From Halalkalibacter urbisdiaboli (GTDB lineage Bacteria > Bacillota > Bacilli > Bacillales > Bacillaceae_D): a stretch of DNA of 64,000 nucleotides. Shown piece after piece: positions 1 through 9,473 of the stretch (its first letter is position 1; each line of letters starts with the position of its first letter). The translations under genes were made by a program, and so were the position numbers. The stretch lies in assembly GCF_002156385.1 (NCBI RefSeq), contig NZ_MVJM01000002.1, positions 402,911 to 466,910 on the forward strand, written 5' to 3'. Below the pieces are notes generated by a model that was not told where the DNA came from, did no database searches, and saw only the letters and a list, made by a program, of their open reading frames with translations.

Positions 1-518
<518 letters not shown>

Positions 519-571
519 TTAAAACGTTCAAAAAATACTTATGTAGTAAAACCTCGTTTACTTTTTCACAA

Positions 572-599
572 ATCATAAAAAATAAACGGGTATTTTCAA
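572..599 (-). promoter_or_regulatory. Candidate sigma-A promoter of pfkA
   Basis: Read on the minus strand, a TTGAAA -35 box (594-599) is followed after 16 bases by a TATGAT -10 box (572-577). It lies about 65 bases upstream of the pfkA start and downstream of the accA terminator, which would give pfkA independent transcription. The call rests on consensus match only. Confidence 0.5.
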
Positions 600-680
600 C
601 AATTCAATGGATTATTTTGCTCTCATTTTTTTAAAATACCACTTTAGCGCTGTAAACACAATACAGTTCATCACAAAACA

Positions 681-714
681 AAAAGTGCTTCTTATTTAAA
701 AAGAAGCACTTTTT
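681..714 (-). terminator. Rho-independent terminator after accA
   Basis: A perfect 13-bp stem (681-693 paired with 702-714, AAAAGTGCTTCTT and its complement) lies directly behind the accA stop codon. It is followed on the minus strand by a T-rich stretch. It would end the malic enzyme-accDA transcript before pfkA. Confidence 0.85.
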
Positions 715-716
715 CC

Positions 717-1694
717 TTAATTAACAGCATTGATATCGGTTACATATGTATATTGTCCGATATTTTTATATTTTTCATACCTTTTATTAATTAACTCATC
801 TTTCGAACGTTTTTTTAATTCATGAAGAGACATTTCTAGCACTTCGTCAATCAGCTTTGACTGTTCAGCGATATCACGATGAGCACCACCCTTAATTTCA
901 CGGATAATCTCATCAATAACGCCTAGTTCTTTTAAGTCTGGAGCTGTGATTTTCATTGTCTCTGCTGCTTTCTGCGCTAAGGAAGCATCCTTCCAAAGTA
1001 AAGCAGCTGCTCCTTCCGGCGAAATAACAGAATACGTCGAATTCTCAAGCATATGAATATGATCACCAACACCGAGTGCTAACGCTCCGCCACTTCCTCC
1101 TTCACCAATCACAATACAAACAATCGGAACCGTTAAGCCTGCCATTTCTAGAAGGTTTCTAGCGATCGCCTCACTTTGCCCTCTTTCTTCAGCAGCTTTT
1201 CCTGGATAAGCACCTTTAGTATCAATAAAACAAATTACTGGTCGATTAAACTTCTCGGCTTGCTTCATTAGTCTAAGTGCTTTTCGATACCCTTCTGGAT
1301 GAGGCATTCCAAAATTCCGGTGAATGTTCTCCTTTGTGTCTTTTCCACGTTGATGTCCAATAACAGTAACCGGCATTCCTTTGTATTTTGCAATTCCACC
1401 GACGATTGCTGCGTCATCGCCGTATAAACGGTCGCCGTGCATCTCTAAGAAGTCCGTAAACAAATGCTCAATATAATCTAATGTCGTTGGACGCTCACTG
1501 TGACGCGCAATTTGAACACGCTCCCAAGGTTGGAGATTTCCGTAAATTTCCTTTTCTAGCTGCTGAAGCCGTCTCTCTAATTTCTTTATTTCGTCAGACA
1601 GATCAATTTCTTTTTCCTCTGTAAACGAACGGAGTTCACTAATTTTATTTCTTAGTTCAACAATTGGTTTTTCAAAACCTAAATCTGTCGGCAT
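717..1694 (-). CDS. accA: Acetyl-CoA carboxylase carboxyltransferase subunit alpha
   Basis: AccA is one half of the cytosolic carboxyltransferase that moves the carboxyl group from carboxybiotin to acetyl-CoA, making malonyl-CoA for fatty acid synthesis. The 325 residues match the family length. An N-terminal helical region (about 1-75) precedes the crotonase-like fold with the CoA/carboxybiotin-binding glycine stretch [15 protein letters not shown] and the motif [13 protein letters not shown]. The ATG follows an AAGGAGG box. It starts 13 bases after accD stops, so the two subunits are co-transcribed and probably made in equal amount. A terminator follows immediately. Confidence 0.97.
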   Translation of the reverse strand: MPTDLGFEKPIVELRNKISELRSFTEEKEIDLSDEIKKLERRLQQLEKEIYGNLQPWERVQIARHSERPTTLDYIEHLFTDFLEMHGDRLYGDDAAIVGGIAKYKGMPVTVIGHQRGKDTKENIHRNFGMPHPEGYRKALRLMKQAEKFNRPVICFIDTKGAYPGKAAEERGQSEAIARNLLEMAGLTVPIVCIVIGEGGSGGALALGVGDHIHMLENSTYSVISPEGAAALLWKDASLAQKAAETMKITAPDLKELGVIDEIIREIKGGAHRDIAEQSKLIDEVLEMSLHELKKRSKDELINKRYEKYKNIGQYTYVTDINAVN

Positions 1695-1707
1695 TGTTTA
1701 CACCTCC

Positions 1708-2556
1708 TTATGACACATGATGGATGTCTAATATTTTTGTTAACGTCTCTTTCATCTCAAGGCGAGAAACCACGCGGTCGAGTTGACCATGCTTAAGTAA
1801 AAATTCAGCCGTTTGAAAATCTTCTGGTAGTTCTTGACGAATGGTTTGTTCAATAATCCGTCGTCCCGCAAAGCCAATAAGCGCCTTCGGTTCTGCGAAA
1901 TTATAATCACCTAAAGAAGCAAAACTTGCGGAAACGCCACCAGTCGTAGGATGGGTCATTATAGAAATGAACAGTCCACCTTCGTGACTCAGCTTTTGCA
2001 AGGCTGCACTCGTCTTTGCCATTTGCATTAAGCTTAATACCCCCTCCTGCATACGAGCTCCCCCAGAAGCAGAAAAGAGAATAAATGGATAGCCTTTATC
2101 AATCGCCAGTTCAATTGCACGTGTAATTTTTTCACCGACAACCGAACCCATGCTTCCCATGCGGAAACGAGCATCCATAACAGCAACAACGACTGGAAAA
2201 TCATTGATTGTTCCTTCCCCAGTTACGATTGCCTCATTTAACTTTGTCTTTTTCCGATCGGCTTCAAGCTTTTCTTCATATGTTGGGAAATCTAGTGGAT
2301 TCTCACCGATCATTTCTTTATCGAATTCGACAAAAGTACCTTCATCAAATAAACTATTCATTCGTTCGTACGCATTCATCCGAAAATGATGTCCACATGA
2401 ATCACAAACTTGTAAATTCTTTTTCAATTCTTTCGTATACATAATTGTTCGACACGATGGACATTTTGTCATTAGTCCTTCTGGCACTTCTTGCTTTGCT
2501 CGCTCTGAAGGAATTGTAGCGTATCGTTTCTTTTTCACAAAAAAATCCTTAAGCAT
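1708..2556 (-). CDS. accD: Acetyl-CoA carboxylase carboxyltransferase subunit beta
   Basis: AccD is the zinc-containing beta subunit that pairs with AccA in the alpha2beta2 carboxyltransferase. The four zinc ligands are visible as Cys32, Cys35, Cys51 and Cys54 (CPSC...CDSC). The remaining about 220 residues form the carboxyltransferase fold with [11 protein letters not shown] and [18 protein letters not shown], which build the acetyl-CoA site. The 282-residue length is normal. The start is an ATG behind a GTGAGGTG box. It is the third gene of the malic enzyme-FadR-like-accD-accA group; a 109-bp gap separates it from the regulator gene and could hold a secondary promoter. Confidence 0.97.
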   Translation of the reverse strand: MLKDFFVKKKRYATIPSERAKQEVPEGLMTKCPSCRTIMYTKELKKNLQVCDSCGHHFRMNAYERMNSLFDEGTFVEFDKEMIGENPLDFPTYEEKLEADRKKTKLNEAIVTGEGTINDFPVVVAVMDARFRMGSMGSVVGEKITRAIELAIDKGYPFILFSASGGARMQEGVLSLMQMAKTSAALQKLSHEGGLFISIMTHPTTGGVSASFASLGDYNFAEPKALIGFAGRRIIEQTIRQELPEDFQTAEFLLKHGQLDRVVSRLEMKETLTKILDIHHVS

Positions 2557-2665
2557 TTCTACACCTCACTAGCTTAAGCGTCATGTTTTATAAGCTTATG
2601 TCATCTTTTTAAAAATAGTACAACCTGTTACCCTTTTAAGTAATATGAATGCCACATTCCTTTGT

Positions 2666-3328
2666 CTAAAACCTACTGTTTTCAAGATGTTTCCTCATTG
2701 AAGAAACTGCCGCTTCTCTTTCTTTACGTTGAATAGCATATACTATCTCCTCATGCTCACGAATCGATAGTTCCGGGCGTCCCTCCCGTTCAAGAGATTC
2801 CTTTAAAGCCACTTTATTATATTCAACAAGAGAAATCCACAAGTTTAATAAAAGCCGATTTTGTGAAGCCTCAACAATGGTTTTATGGAACATATAGTCC
2901 TCTTCAAACGGAATGTCTCCGTTTTCCCATTCATCTTTTGACTGATTAATGAGCAAAAATAGAGTTTCTAACGTAGGGATAGTGATTCTTTCACACGCTA
3001 GCCGTAACGCTTCAAGTTCAACAATTCGCCTTGTTTCCGCTAAATCCTTCCTTGCTTCATCATCTTTTAATAAAAAAGATAAAATAACATTGACAAGACG
3101 ATAGGAACCTATTGGTTTAATATAGGTTCCCTCACCGCGTCTTGTCTCGATTAAATCAAGCAATTCTAATGCTCTTAAAGCTTCACGAACAGAAGAACGC
3201 CCAACCTGAAGACGGTCACTTAGTTCGCGCTCTGATGGGAGCTTATCTCCGCTCGTTAACTTATCGTCATGAACAATTTGATTAATCTCATTTATTATTT
3301 CAAGATACCTTTTTGGCTGTTCCGACAT
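2666..3328 (-). CDS. GntR-family (FadR/FCD subfamily) transcription regulator
   Basis: This is a 220-residue DNA-binding regulator. A winged helix-turn-helix (about 5-75) carries the GntR signature LPSERELSDRLQVGRSSVREALRALE. A helical FCD ligand-binding domain follows (about 90-215). FCD regulators usually sense small carboxylates or fatty acyl ligands. It lies between the malic enzyme gene and accD, 29 bases after the former, so it is probably in the same operon. A TGGTCAGACCA palindrome, the operator type of FadR/PdhR/LldR proteins, sits just downstream of the promoter in front of the malic enzyme gene (4674-4684). I infer that this protein controls its own operon. The effector is unknown; malate, pyruvate, lactate or acyl-CoA are all possible. 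Confidence 0.88.
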   Translation of the reverse strand: MSEQPKRYLEIINEINQIVHDDKLTSGDKLPSERELSDRLQVGRSSVREALRALELLDLIETRRGEGTYIKPIGSYRLVNVILSFLLKDDEARKDLAETRRIVELEALRLACERITIPTLETLFLLINQSKDEWENGDIPFEEDYMFHKTIVEASQNRLLLNLWISLVEYNKVALKESLEREGRPELSIREHEEIVYAIQRKEREAAVSSMRKHLENSRF

Positions 3329-3357
3329 CTCGGCCTCTCCTCATGTTCGCGCCAATA

Positions 3358-4596
3358 TCAATTACTTTCAATAATTGCAAGCTTACGCGTTTTTTCAGCA
3401 ATAGCTTCAGGATCAACCTTCTTCCGGGCTACTCCTGTTTCCATTGCTGTTTTCGCTACTGCTGCTGCTACAGCTGGAGCAACTCGTGGATCAAAAGGCG
3501 CTGGAATAACATAATCAGGAGTTAATTCTGACTCCTCTACTAATTCTGCAATAGCATAAACGGCAGCTACTTTCATTTCCTCGTTAATATGTGTTGCACG
3601 AACGTCTAACGCACCGCGGAAAATCCCAGGAAATGCCAGAACATTATTCACCTGATTTGGAAAATCAGAGCGTCCTGTACCGATAACACTTGCGCCTGCT
3701 TCCTTTGCCTCCTCAGGCATAATCTCTGGAACTGGATTAGCCATTGCAAAAATAATCGGATCAGGATTCATGCTTTCAATCATCTCTTTCGTTAACGAAC
3801 CAGCAACAGATACACCAACAAATACATCTGTCCCCTTAATGACATCAGCTAAGCTTCCTTCTTTTCGTTCACGATTTGTAAACGCTGCAACCTCATCCTT
3901 GACACTGTTCATACCGTATGTACGACCATCAAAGATAGCACCTTTAGAATCGCACATAATAATGTCGCCAACACCCATACGCTTCATCAGTTTAATAATT
4001 GCAATTCCAGCAGAACCTGCACCATTTGCAACAACCTTTATTTCTGACAATGCTTTTCCAGTCAGCTTTAAAGCATTAATTAAGCCAGCCATTGTAACAA
4101 TAGCTGTTCCATGTTGGTCATCATGGAAGATTGGAATATTCGTTTCCTTTTTTAGACGTTCCTCGATTTCAAAGCAGCTAGGTGCTGCAATATCTTCTAG
4201 ATTAACACCACCAAATGTAGGCTCTAATAATTTTACCGTTTCTACTATTTGGTCAACATCCGTCGTACGTAAGCAAATTGGAAATGCATCTACACCTGCA
4301 AAAGACTTAAAGAGAACCGCTTTTCCTTCCATAACAGGTAACGATGCTTCAGGTCCAATGTTTCCTAACCCTAAAACAGCCGTACCATTACTAACGACAG
4401 CAACCATATTCCCTTTCATCGTATATTCATAAACTGTTTCAACATCCTCAAAAATCTCTTTACATGGCTCCGCAACCCCTGGCGAGTATGCCAGACTCAA
4501 GTCTCTCGCATCTTTCACTGGTACTTTCGACTTTGATTCTAGTTTTCCTTGATTAACTCGATGAATATGTAAGGCTTCCTCTCTTGTCGTTGGCAT
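3358..4596 (-). CDS. ytsJ: NAD(P)-dependent malic enzyme (YtsJ/MaeB type)
   Basis: This enzyme decarboxylates malate to pyruvate with reduction of NAD(P)+; the Bacillus YtsJ form favours NADP+ and supplies NADPH. Motifs in order are YSPGVAEPC, the Rossmann-like GLGNIGP, the metal/substrate segment FHDDQHGTA, and the second nucleotide loop VVANGAGSAGIA. The length of 412 residues fits the short, single-domain bacterial class without a PTA-like tail. I prefer the ATG at 4596. A TTG at 4599 has better spacing (8 bases) from the GGAG box and cannot be excluded. It heads the operon with the FadR-like regulator and accDA, linking malate-derived NADPH and pyruvate to lipid synthesis. Confidence 0.94.
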   Translation of the reverse strand: MPTTREEALHIHRVNQGKLESKSKVPVKDARDLSLAYSPGVAEPCKEIFEDVETVYEYTMKGNMVAVVSNGTAVLGLGNIGPEASLPVMEGKAVLFKSFAGVDAFPICLRTTDVDQIVETVKLLEPTFGGVNLEDIAAPSCFEIEERLKKETNIPIFHDDQHGTAIVTMAGLINALKLTGKALSEIKVVANGAGSAGIAIIKLMKRMGVGDIIMCDSKGAIFDGRTYGMNSVKDEVAAFTNRERKEGSLADVIKGTDVFVGVSVAGSLTKEMIESMNPDPIIFAMANPVPEIMPEEAKEAGASVIGTGRSDFPNQVNNVLAFPGIFRGALDVRATHINEEMKVAAVYAIAELVEESELTPDYVIPAPFDPRVAPAVAAAVAKTAMETGVARKKVDPEAIAEKTRKLAIIESN

Positions 4597-4673
4597 CAAC
4601 GGACACTCTCCTTTTTATCTGTTTGATCATTCAGTTGTTCATCTAGAGATTCTAGACGGTTACTTAGCCACAC

Positions 4674-4684
4674 TGGTCAGACCA
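4674..4684. promoter_or_regulatory. FadR/GntR-type operator palindrome TGGTCAGACCA
   Basis: The site is a perfect 5-1-5 palindrome, TGGTC-A-GACCA. It matches the TGGTnnGACCA core bound by FadR-subfamily GntR proteins (FadR, PdhR, LldR). It begins about 13 bases downstream of the -10 box of the malic enzyme promoter, a typical repressor position. The likely ligand-responsive protein is the FCD regulator encoded two genes on. The sequence match is seen; the binding is inferred. Confidence 0.65.
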
Positions 4685-4697
4685 CTAAAACCTCTAT

Positions 4698-4726
4698 ATT
4701 ATAAACAATTGTCAGACATTCGCCAA
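4698..4726 (-). promoter_or_regulatory. Sigma-A promoter of the malic enzyme-regulator-accDA operon
   Basis: On the minus strand TTGGCG (4721-4726) and a perfect TATAAT (4698-4703) are separated by 17 bases. The start site would fall about at 4690, so the TGGTCAGACCA palindrome covers the early transcribed region. The distance to the malic enzyme start is about 95 bases. Confidence 0.6.
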
Positions 4727-4765
4727 GTACTTCTGCCGATTTTCTTATTAGCCACCTTAAAAACC

Positions 4766-7700
4766 TTAACCATCATTTCTATTCTTTAAGACTACATGCT
4801 CTTTTCCTAGAAGATTTTCTAACGTTTCAAGACAAGTTGATGTTGCATTCACATACCAGCTCCGCTCTAAACGAACTGTTTGCTTTTTCTCTTCATAATA
4901 AATAACAACAGGTATGTCTCCTTTGAATTCTGCTAATATTCTCTTAAGCTGCTCTAGTATTTCACTCCGGTCATACGAAGCAATGATTCGTAAAAATAGG
5001 GTTTCAGTTTGTTGATTATTTTCGATTACCTTCTCAACAGCAATAGCGTGCTCAGTAATTACTTGAATTCGTTCCCGTGATTCATCTATTTTTCCTTTGA
5101 TAAAAATAAGCTTCCCCTCAAGACACACTTCATGCACACTTTTCCAAACAGTAGGAAAGATGACCAAGTCTATTTTCCCCGTCTCATCACCTATTTGGAC
5201 AAAGGCCATCGGATCTCCTTTTTTTGTTTGAATTCTCCTTACTGATTGAACGAGTCCTGCAACTCGAACACCCCCTTGCTCTCTTAATGCATCACTAATC
5301 TTCTGCCTCCCGTATTCCTCTAATATCGGTGCCATTCTCTCAATTGGATGACCAGATAAATAAAATCCAAAGACCTCTTGCTCATAATCTAGTTTTTCCT
5401 GAATAGTGAATGGTTCTGCTATATCATACTCAGGTGTATCAATATCAAGTGTAAAAAGCCCTTCTGTCTCCTCCTGAAATGCTTTTACTTTCTCTGCAAA
5501 GGCAATAGCTGAATCGAGCGAAAATAATAAGGAGGAGGGTTCTACACCAAATTCATTCATTGCCCCAGCCTTAATTAAATTTTCAATGGCTCTCTTACTT
5601 ACAACACGGAAGTCGATTCGAACACAAAAATCATATAAATCTTTAAAGGGTTTATCCTTTTGAAGTTGTTTTATATGTGTGATTGCTTTAAGACCAACTT
5701 GGTCAATCGAAAGGAGTCCAAATCGAATCGCTTCGTTCTCAATTGCAAAGAGTGCCCCGCTTTTTTTAATACTGGGCGGCAAAACCTTTATTCCAGCCTG
5801 TTTTATTTCAACTAAATACTGTGCCACTTTTTCTTTGTTATTCCAAACACTTGAGAGCAAGGCTGAATAAAATGCTTCAGGATAATAAACCTTCAAATAA
5901 GCTAGTTGATAGCTTATGATGCTATAAGCAACGGCATGACTTCGATTAAACCCATAGTTAGCAAAGCGTTCAATAAAGGAAAAAACAGCTTGAGCTACGG
6001 TTTCTTCATACCCTTTATTTACTGCTCCTCTAACAAATTTCTCTTTATAATTTTCTAACTCTGACTTTTTTTTCTTGCTAATTGCACGCCTTAATATATC
6101 AGATTCTGCTAATGAAAAACCTGCCAATTTTGCAGCGATTTCCATAATTTGTTCTTGATAAACAATAACACCATACGTCTTATTCAGGATTTCTTCTAAA
6201 TCAGGATGTGGGTATTCAATTTGTTTTTCCCCTTTTTTGCCACTAATGTAGGCTGGAATAAAATCCATAGGACCGGGACGATATAATGCATTTACAGCAA
6301 CTATATCTTCAAATTCACTTGGTGCTAGTTTTTTTAACACTCGTCTCATACCCTCAGATTCTAATTGAAACACACCCGTTGTATCGCCATTACTTAGAAG
6401 CTGGAAGGTTCTTGTATCATCTAAAGGAAGCTGTTGTAAATCAAGACTTTCTCCCTTATAACCTTTAACCATTTTAACGATTCGTTCTAAAATGGTTAAA
6501 TTACGTAATCCAAGAAAATCAAACTTTAATAAGCCTAGCTGTTCTAGAACATCCATTGGCGCTTGAGTGATGGGAATCTCCCCCTGACCTGCTTGGAGGG
6601 CAACACATGTTGTTAACGGCTTGGCACTTATTACAACACCCGCAGCATGAGTGGATGCATGGCGTGGCAATCCTTCGACCTTTAGGGCTTGGTCAAATAA
6701 AGCTTTAGCAGCTGATGATTGCTTTAACAGCTTCTGGAGGTTCTCGTTTTTATCAAATGCTTTCCTCAATGTCATTCCAGGTGACGTTGGAATTTCTTTT
6801 GCAAGTTGGTCTATGATATAGGACTCTAATTCTAGAACCTTTCCAACATCACGAATCGCAGCTCTAGCAGCTAATGTCCCAAACGTAACAATTTGCGCAA
6901 CATGCTTCTTTCCATAACGTTGTTGAACATAGGAGATAACCTCATCTCTTCTATGATCAGGAAAATCAATATCAATATCTGGTAGGGAAATGCGTTCAGG
7001 ATTTAAAAAGCGCTCAAACAACAGTCCATAGGCAATCGGATCGACATCAGTAATCTTGAGAGCATAAGCAGCGAGAGAACCTGCTGCCGAACCTCTACCA
7101 GGCCCCGTTAAGATGTCATGCTCCCGTGCGTAGTTCATGAAATCCCAAACAATTAAGAAATAATCACTAAATCCCATTTCTTTAATAATGCGAAGCTCAT
7201 AATTCAACCGCTCGGTTATTTCTGGTGTCACCTGTTCATAACGGCTTCTAATTCCATTAAAACAAAGTGACTTTAATAAATCATCTGCTGATTCTCCTTG
7301 TAAAAATGGATAGGTCGGTAACTGCGGCTGTCCAAGTCTAAGCTCAAGATGACAAATGTCAGCCAATGTAGCTGTTACCTGCAGTGGCTTTTCAAGATGT
7401 TTGAATGTTGTCTTTAGTTGCTCAGGTGAATATAAATAGTGATTCCGTTCAACAGCCGATTTATGTATTCCACTTAACGTTTCGCCTCTGCCAATTGCTT
7501 GAACAACCTTATACGTTTGGTAGTCGGACTGATCAAGAAAAGAAACAGGGTTTGAGACAACGGCCTCCACTTCAAGCTTTTTCGCTAAAAGTAAAAGTCT
7601 TTCATGATAAATTCTATCAGTACTACCATTCCCCTGAATATCAATCAACCAATTCTGTCTATCTTGGCTCCGAATCCATTCTTTACACCAGCTTAAAGCT

Positions 7701-8125
7701 TCGGCTAATTCATTTTTCTCTATGAATGGATGAATCGGGCCGGTTTGGTATGGAATGATTACTAAGCAATCCGTAATATGGCATAACAATTCTTCCATTT
7801 GTAATTCTGAATTTTTTTTCAGACCAATAAGTGAAGCAATGTGTAAAAGTTGCTCGTAGCCATGATTATTTTTAGCTAACAATCGGAGTGTCGCTGTTTC
7901 GTTCATCGTTTCATGGTTAACCGTAACTTCTAAGCCGAGAATCGGTTGAATTCCGTACTTTTTACAAGCTTGATAAAATGGAACAGAACCATACATCACG
8001 TGTTTATCAGTTAAAGCTAACGCCTGAAAACCTAGATCCTTTGCACGACTAACGAGTGCTTCAATTCGATTCGTCGATGATAACAAACTATATTCACTAT
8101 AAACATGTGTATGAATAGGCTCCAT
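4766..8125 (-). CDS. dnaE: DNA polymerase III alpha subunit, DnaE type
   Basis: This is the second essential replicative polymerase of Firmicutes, which extends RNA primers before hand-over to PolC and is error-prone because it lacks an exonuclease domain. In 1119 residues I see an N-terminal PHP domain (about 1-270), the C-family palm with the catalytic triad region PDIDIDFPDHRRDE, the fingers, a helix-hairpin-helix region, and a C-terminal OB fold (VRVAGLVQSVRRIQTKKG). The PHP metal site looks degenerate: IHTHVYSEYS and LTDKHVMYG replace the usual HLHVHSEYS and LTDHG. The start is the ATG at 8125 behind an AAAGGAAG box. It is divergent from ytrH. Confidence 0.97.
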   Translation of the reverse strand: MEPIHTHVYSEYSLLSSTNRIEALVSRAKDLGFQALALTDKHVMYGSVPFYQACKKYGIQPILGLEVTVNHETMNETATLRLLAKNNHGYEQLLHIASLIGLKKNSELQMEELLCHITDCLVIIPYQTGPIHPFIEKNELAEALSWCKEWIRSQDRQNWLIDIQGNGSTDRIYHERLLLLAKKLEVEAVVSNPVSFLDQSDYQTYKVVQAIGRGETLSGIHKSAVERNHYLYSPEQLKTTFKHLEKPLQVTATLADICHLELRLGQPQLPTYPFLQGESADDLLKSLCFNGIRSRYEQVTPEITERLNYELRIIKEMGFSDYFLIVWDFMNYAREHDILTGPGRGSAAGSLAAYALKITDVDPIAYGLLFERFLNPERISLPDIDIDFPDHRRDEVISYVQQRYGKKHVAQIVTFGTLAARAAIRDVGKVLELESYIIDQLAKEIPTSPGMTLRKAFDKNENLQKLLKQSSAAKALFDQALKVEGLPRHASTHAAGVVISAKPLTTCVALQAGQGEIPITQAPMDVLEQLGLLKFDFLGLRNLTILERIVKMVKGYKGESLDLQQLPLDDTRTFQLLSNGDTTGVFQLESEGMRRVLKKLAPSEFEDIVAVNALYRPGPMDFIPAYISGKKGEKQIEYPHPDLEEILNKTYGVIVYQEQIMEIAAKLAGFSLAESDILRRAISKKKKSELENYKEKFVRGAVNKGYEETVAQAVFSFIERFANYGFNRSHAVAYSIISYQLAYLKVYYPEAFYSALLSSVWNNKEKVAQYLVEIKQAGIKVLPPSIKKSGALFAIENEAIRFGLLSIDQVGLKAITHIKQLQKDKPFKDLYDFCVRIDFRVVSKRAIENLIKAGAMNEFGVEPSSLLFSLDSAIAFAEKVKAFQEETEGLFTLDIDTPEYDIAEPFTIQEKLDYEQEVFGFYLSGHPIERMAPILEEYGRQKISDALREQGGVRVAGLVQSVRRIQTKKGDPMAFVQIGDETGKIDLVIFPTVWKSVHEVCLEGKLIFIKGKIDESRERIQVITEHAIAVEKVIENNQQTETLFLRIIASYDRSEILEQLKRILAEFKGDIPVVIYYEEKKQTVRLERSWYVNATSTCLETLENLLGKEHVVLKNRNDG

Positions 8126-8213
8126 CTCATCGTCTTCCTTTCTGTTTTCTCTTTATCTTATTATAGTATGTTCCTGTTCACATTGAAATGGAACAGCTTC
8201 TCTTAAAAAGCCT

Positions 8214-8243
8214 GCATATTTTCAGTCGGCAATACTATACATA
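8214..8243 (+). promoter_or_regulatory. Candidate sigma-E promoter of ytrH-ytrI
   Basis: GCATATT (8214-8220) fits the sigma-E -35 consensus kmATAww. It is followed after 15 bases by TATACATA (8236-8243), which matches six of eight positions of CATACAhT. YtrH and YtrI belong to the mother-cell sporulation set in B. subtilis, which agrees with such a promoter, but the call rests on consensus only. Confidence 0.4.
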
Positions 8244-8280
8244 GAAGAAACAAGCCCTATGTTAGAAAGGAGCAGCTCAC

Positions 8281-8613
8281 ATGACACGAGAGCTACTTGC
8301 TACATTAATTATTGATTTCTTTGTTGCATTCGGTGTCATCATTGGGGGAGCCATTGTTGGTGGTATCGGTGCATTCTTAATTGGCAAACCCCCACTTTCT
8401 GTTATAAATGATCTTGCCAATAGTTTAAAAATATGGGCCATTGTTGCAGCAATCGGTGGAACATTCGATGCCATTTCAAATATTGAACGCGGATTATTTT
8501 ACGGAACACATGATGATATATTAAAAACCGTTTTCATGATCTTTGCTGCTTTATGTGGTGCTCATTCTGGCACACTCCTCATTCAATGGATTCTAGGGGA
8601 GCAATTACCATAA
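8281..8613 (+). CDS. ytrH: Sporulation membrane protein YtrH
   Basis: YtrH is a 110-residue integral membrane protein required for efficient sporulation in the mother cell. The glycine-rich N-terminal hydrophobic segment (FVAFGVIIGGAIVGGIGAFL) and two further hydrophobic stretches (about 44-60 and 78-104) give roughly three membrane spans. The start ATG at 8281 follows an AAAGGAG box. The stop codon overlaps the ATG of ytrI by one base (TAATG), indicating translational coupling. The pair is divergent from dnaE, as in B. subtilis. The molecular role is not known. Confidence 0.9.
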   Translation: MTRELLATLIIDFFVAFGVIIGGAIVGGIGAFLIGKPPLSVINDLANSLKIWAIVAAIGGTFDAISNIERGLFYGTHDDILKTVFMIFAALCGAHSGTLLIQWILGEQLP

Positions 8614-9119
8614 TGAGAGTCCCACCACCACACCTACTAACAGGTTGGCAACGTTTTCTAGCAGGGATTGTGATAGGAGCGTTAATAGGTTGGTTCTTTT
8701 TTTTACTTCATTACGGACAGATTTACGGAAATCTTGTCATGAAAATGTCAGAGCAAGAGGATACCATTAAAGACCAAGAGAAGCGGATTGATGAGCTAGT
8801 AAGTGAACAAGAGATGCAAAATGAAGAAAATAAGAAGAAGCTAACCATTCAAAAAGTAGAGATTATTTTCAAAAATGAACGGAAGCTTAAATTAAACAAA
8901 CTTACCGCCTATGAATTAAAGCAGCAAGCCTTAAGTGAATTGACATTTCTAGAACGAAAAGATATAGAAACGGTTTCTAAAACAAAGGATTTAATGATTC
9001 GTACGCTTGAAAATAAAGTCTTTCAAGTTGGAGAAAGTCGTTACCAATTAGACATTGAGGAAATCTACTTATTCACCACGGTACAGCTATATGTAAAGAT
9101 AGTACCTGCATCAGCTTAA
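8613..9119 (+). CDS. ytrI: Sporulation membrane protein YtrI
   Basis: This 168-residue protein acts with YtrH in sporulation. After a short N-terminus (MRVPPPHLLTGWQRF) there is one membrane anchor (about 15-40), a charged coiled coil rich in E, K and Q (about 42-80), and a C-terminal soluble domain ending in a beta-rich stretch. I use the ATG at 8613 because it overlaps the ytrH stop and has an AGGGGAG box; the reading frame stays open further upstream inside ytrH, but that part is not needed. The function beyond sporulation is unknown. Confidence 0.88.
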   Translation: MRVPPPHLLTGWQRFLAGIVIGALIGWFFFLLHYGQIYGNLVMKMSEQEDTIKDQEKRIDELVSEQEMQNEENKKKLTIQKVEIIFKNERKLKLNKLTAYELKQQALSELTFLERKDIETVSKTKDLMIRTLENKVFQVGESRYQLDIEEIYLFTTVQLYVKIVPASA

Positions 9120-9194
9120 TTTAAAGAGTCGCGTCCCCTCCTAACTTTTTTGTATAATAAAAAGAGATATCCTTTCAAAAAAGAGGAGGTATTT

Positions 9195-9398
9195 ATGATG
9201 GACGTGACAGGCAAGGAGATGGTCATTAATCGAAAAGAAATGGCATTAAAAAAAGTTGAGAAAATAAAAGCGGGTTATACCGCATTCGCCGAGACAAAGG
9301 AAGTGGCTGAGTTTATTCGAAAACAGCTAGCAAAAGAAGGCATTAACGTTCATGAAGATGTTACCGACTTAGGCTCGTGGTTTATAGTTAAAGACTAA
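9195..9398 (+). CDS. Small conserved hypothetical protein (YtzJ-like?)
   Basis: This is a 67-residue, highly charged soluble protein with no signal peptide or membrane span. It begins MMDVTGKEM, has a Lys/Glu-rich helix (about 10-50), and ends in GINVHEDVTDLGSWFIVKD. The start at 9195 is set by a GAGGAGGT box at 9183-9190; an upstream ATG at 9150 in the same frame lacks a ribosome site. A terminator follows directly, so it may be a single-gene unit or the tail of the ytrHI transcript. In B. subtilis a small gene (ytzJ) lies in this neighbourhood; the equivalence is a guess from position. Confidence 0.75.
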   Translation: MMDVTGKEMVINRKEMALKKVEKIKAGYTAFAETKEVAEFIRKQLAKEGINVHEDVTDLGSWFIVKD

Positions 9399-9425
9399 AA
9401 AAAGCGGCTATGTGCCGCTCTTTTT
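9397..9425 (+). terminator. Rho-independent terminator after the 67-residue gene
   Basis: The stem AGCGGC (9403-9408) pairs with GCCGCT (9414-9419), flanked by an A-run before and CTTTTT after. It overlaps the stop codon of the upstream gene. Confidence 0.8.
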
Positions 9426-9473
9426 GCTATGTACCGAGCATGTCTAGTAGATAGATGTTTAGCTACTTATTTG

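Noticed and set aside
3770..4432. A 220-codon open frame opposite the malic enzyme gene
   Set aside because: It is the antisense shadow of a strongly conserved enzyme and has no ribosome site.
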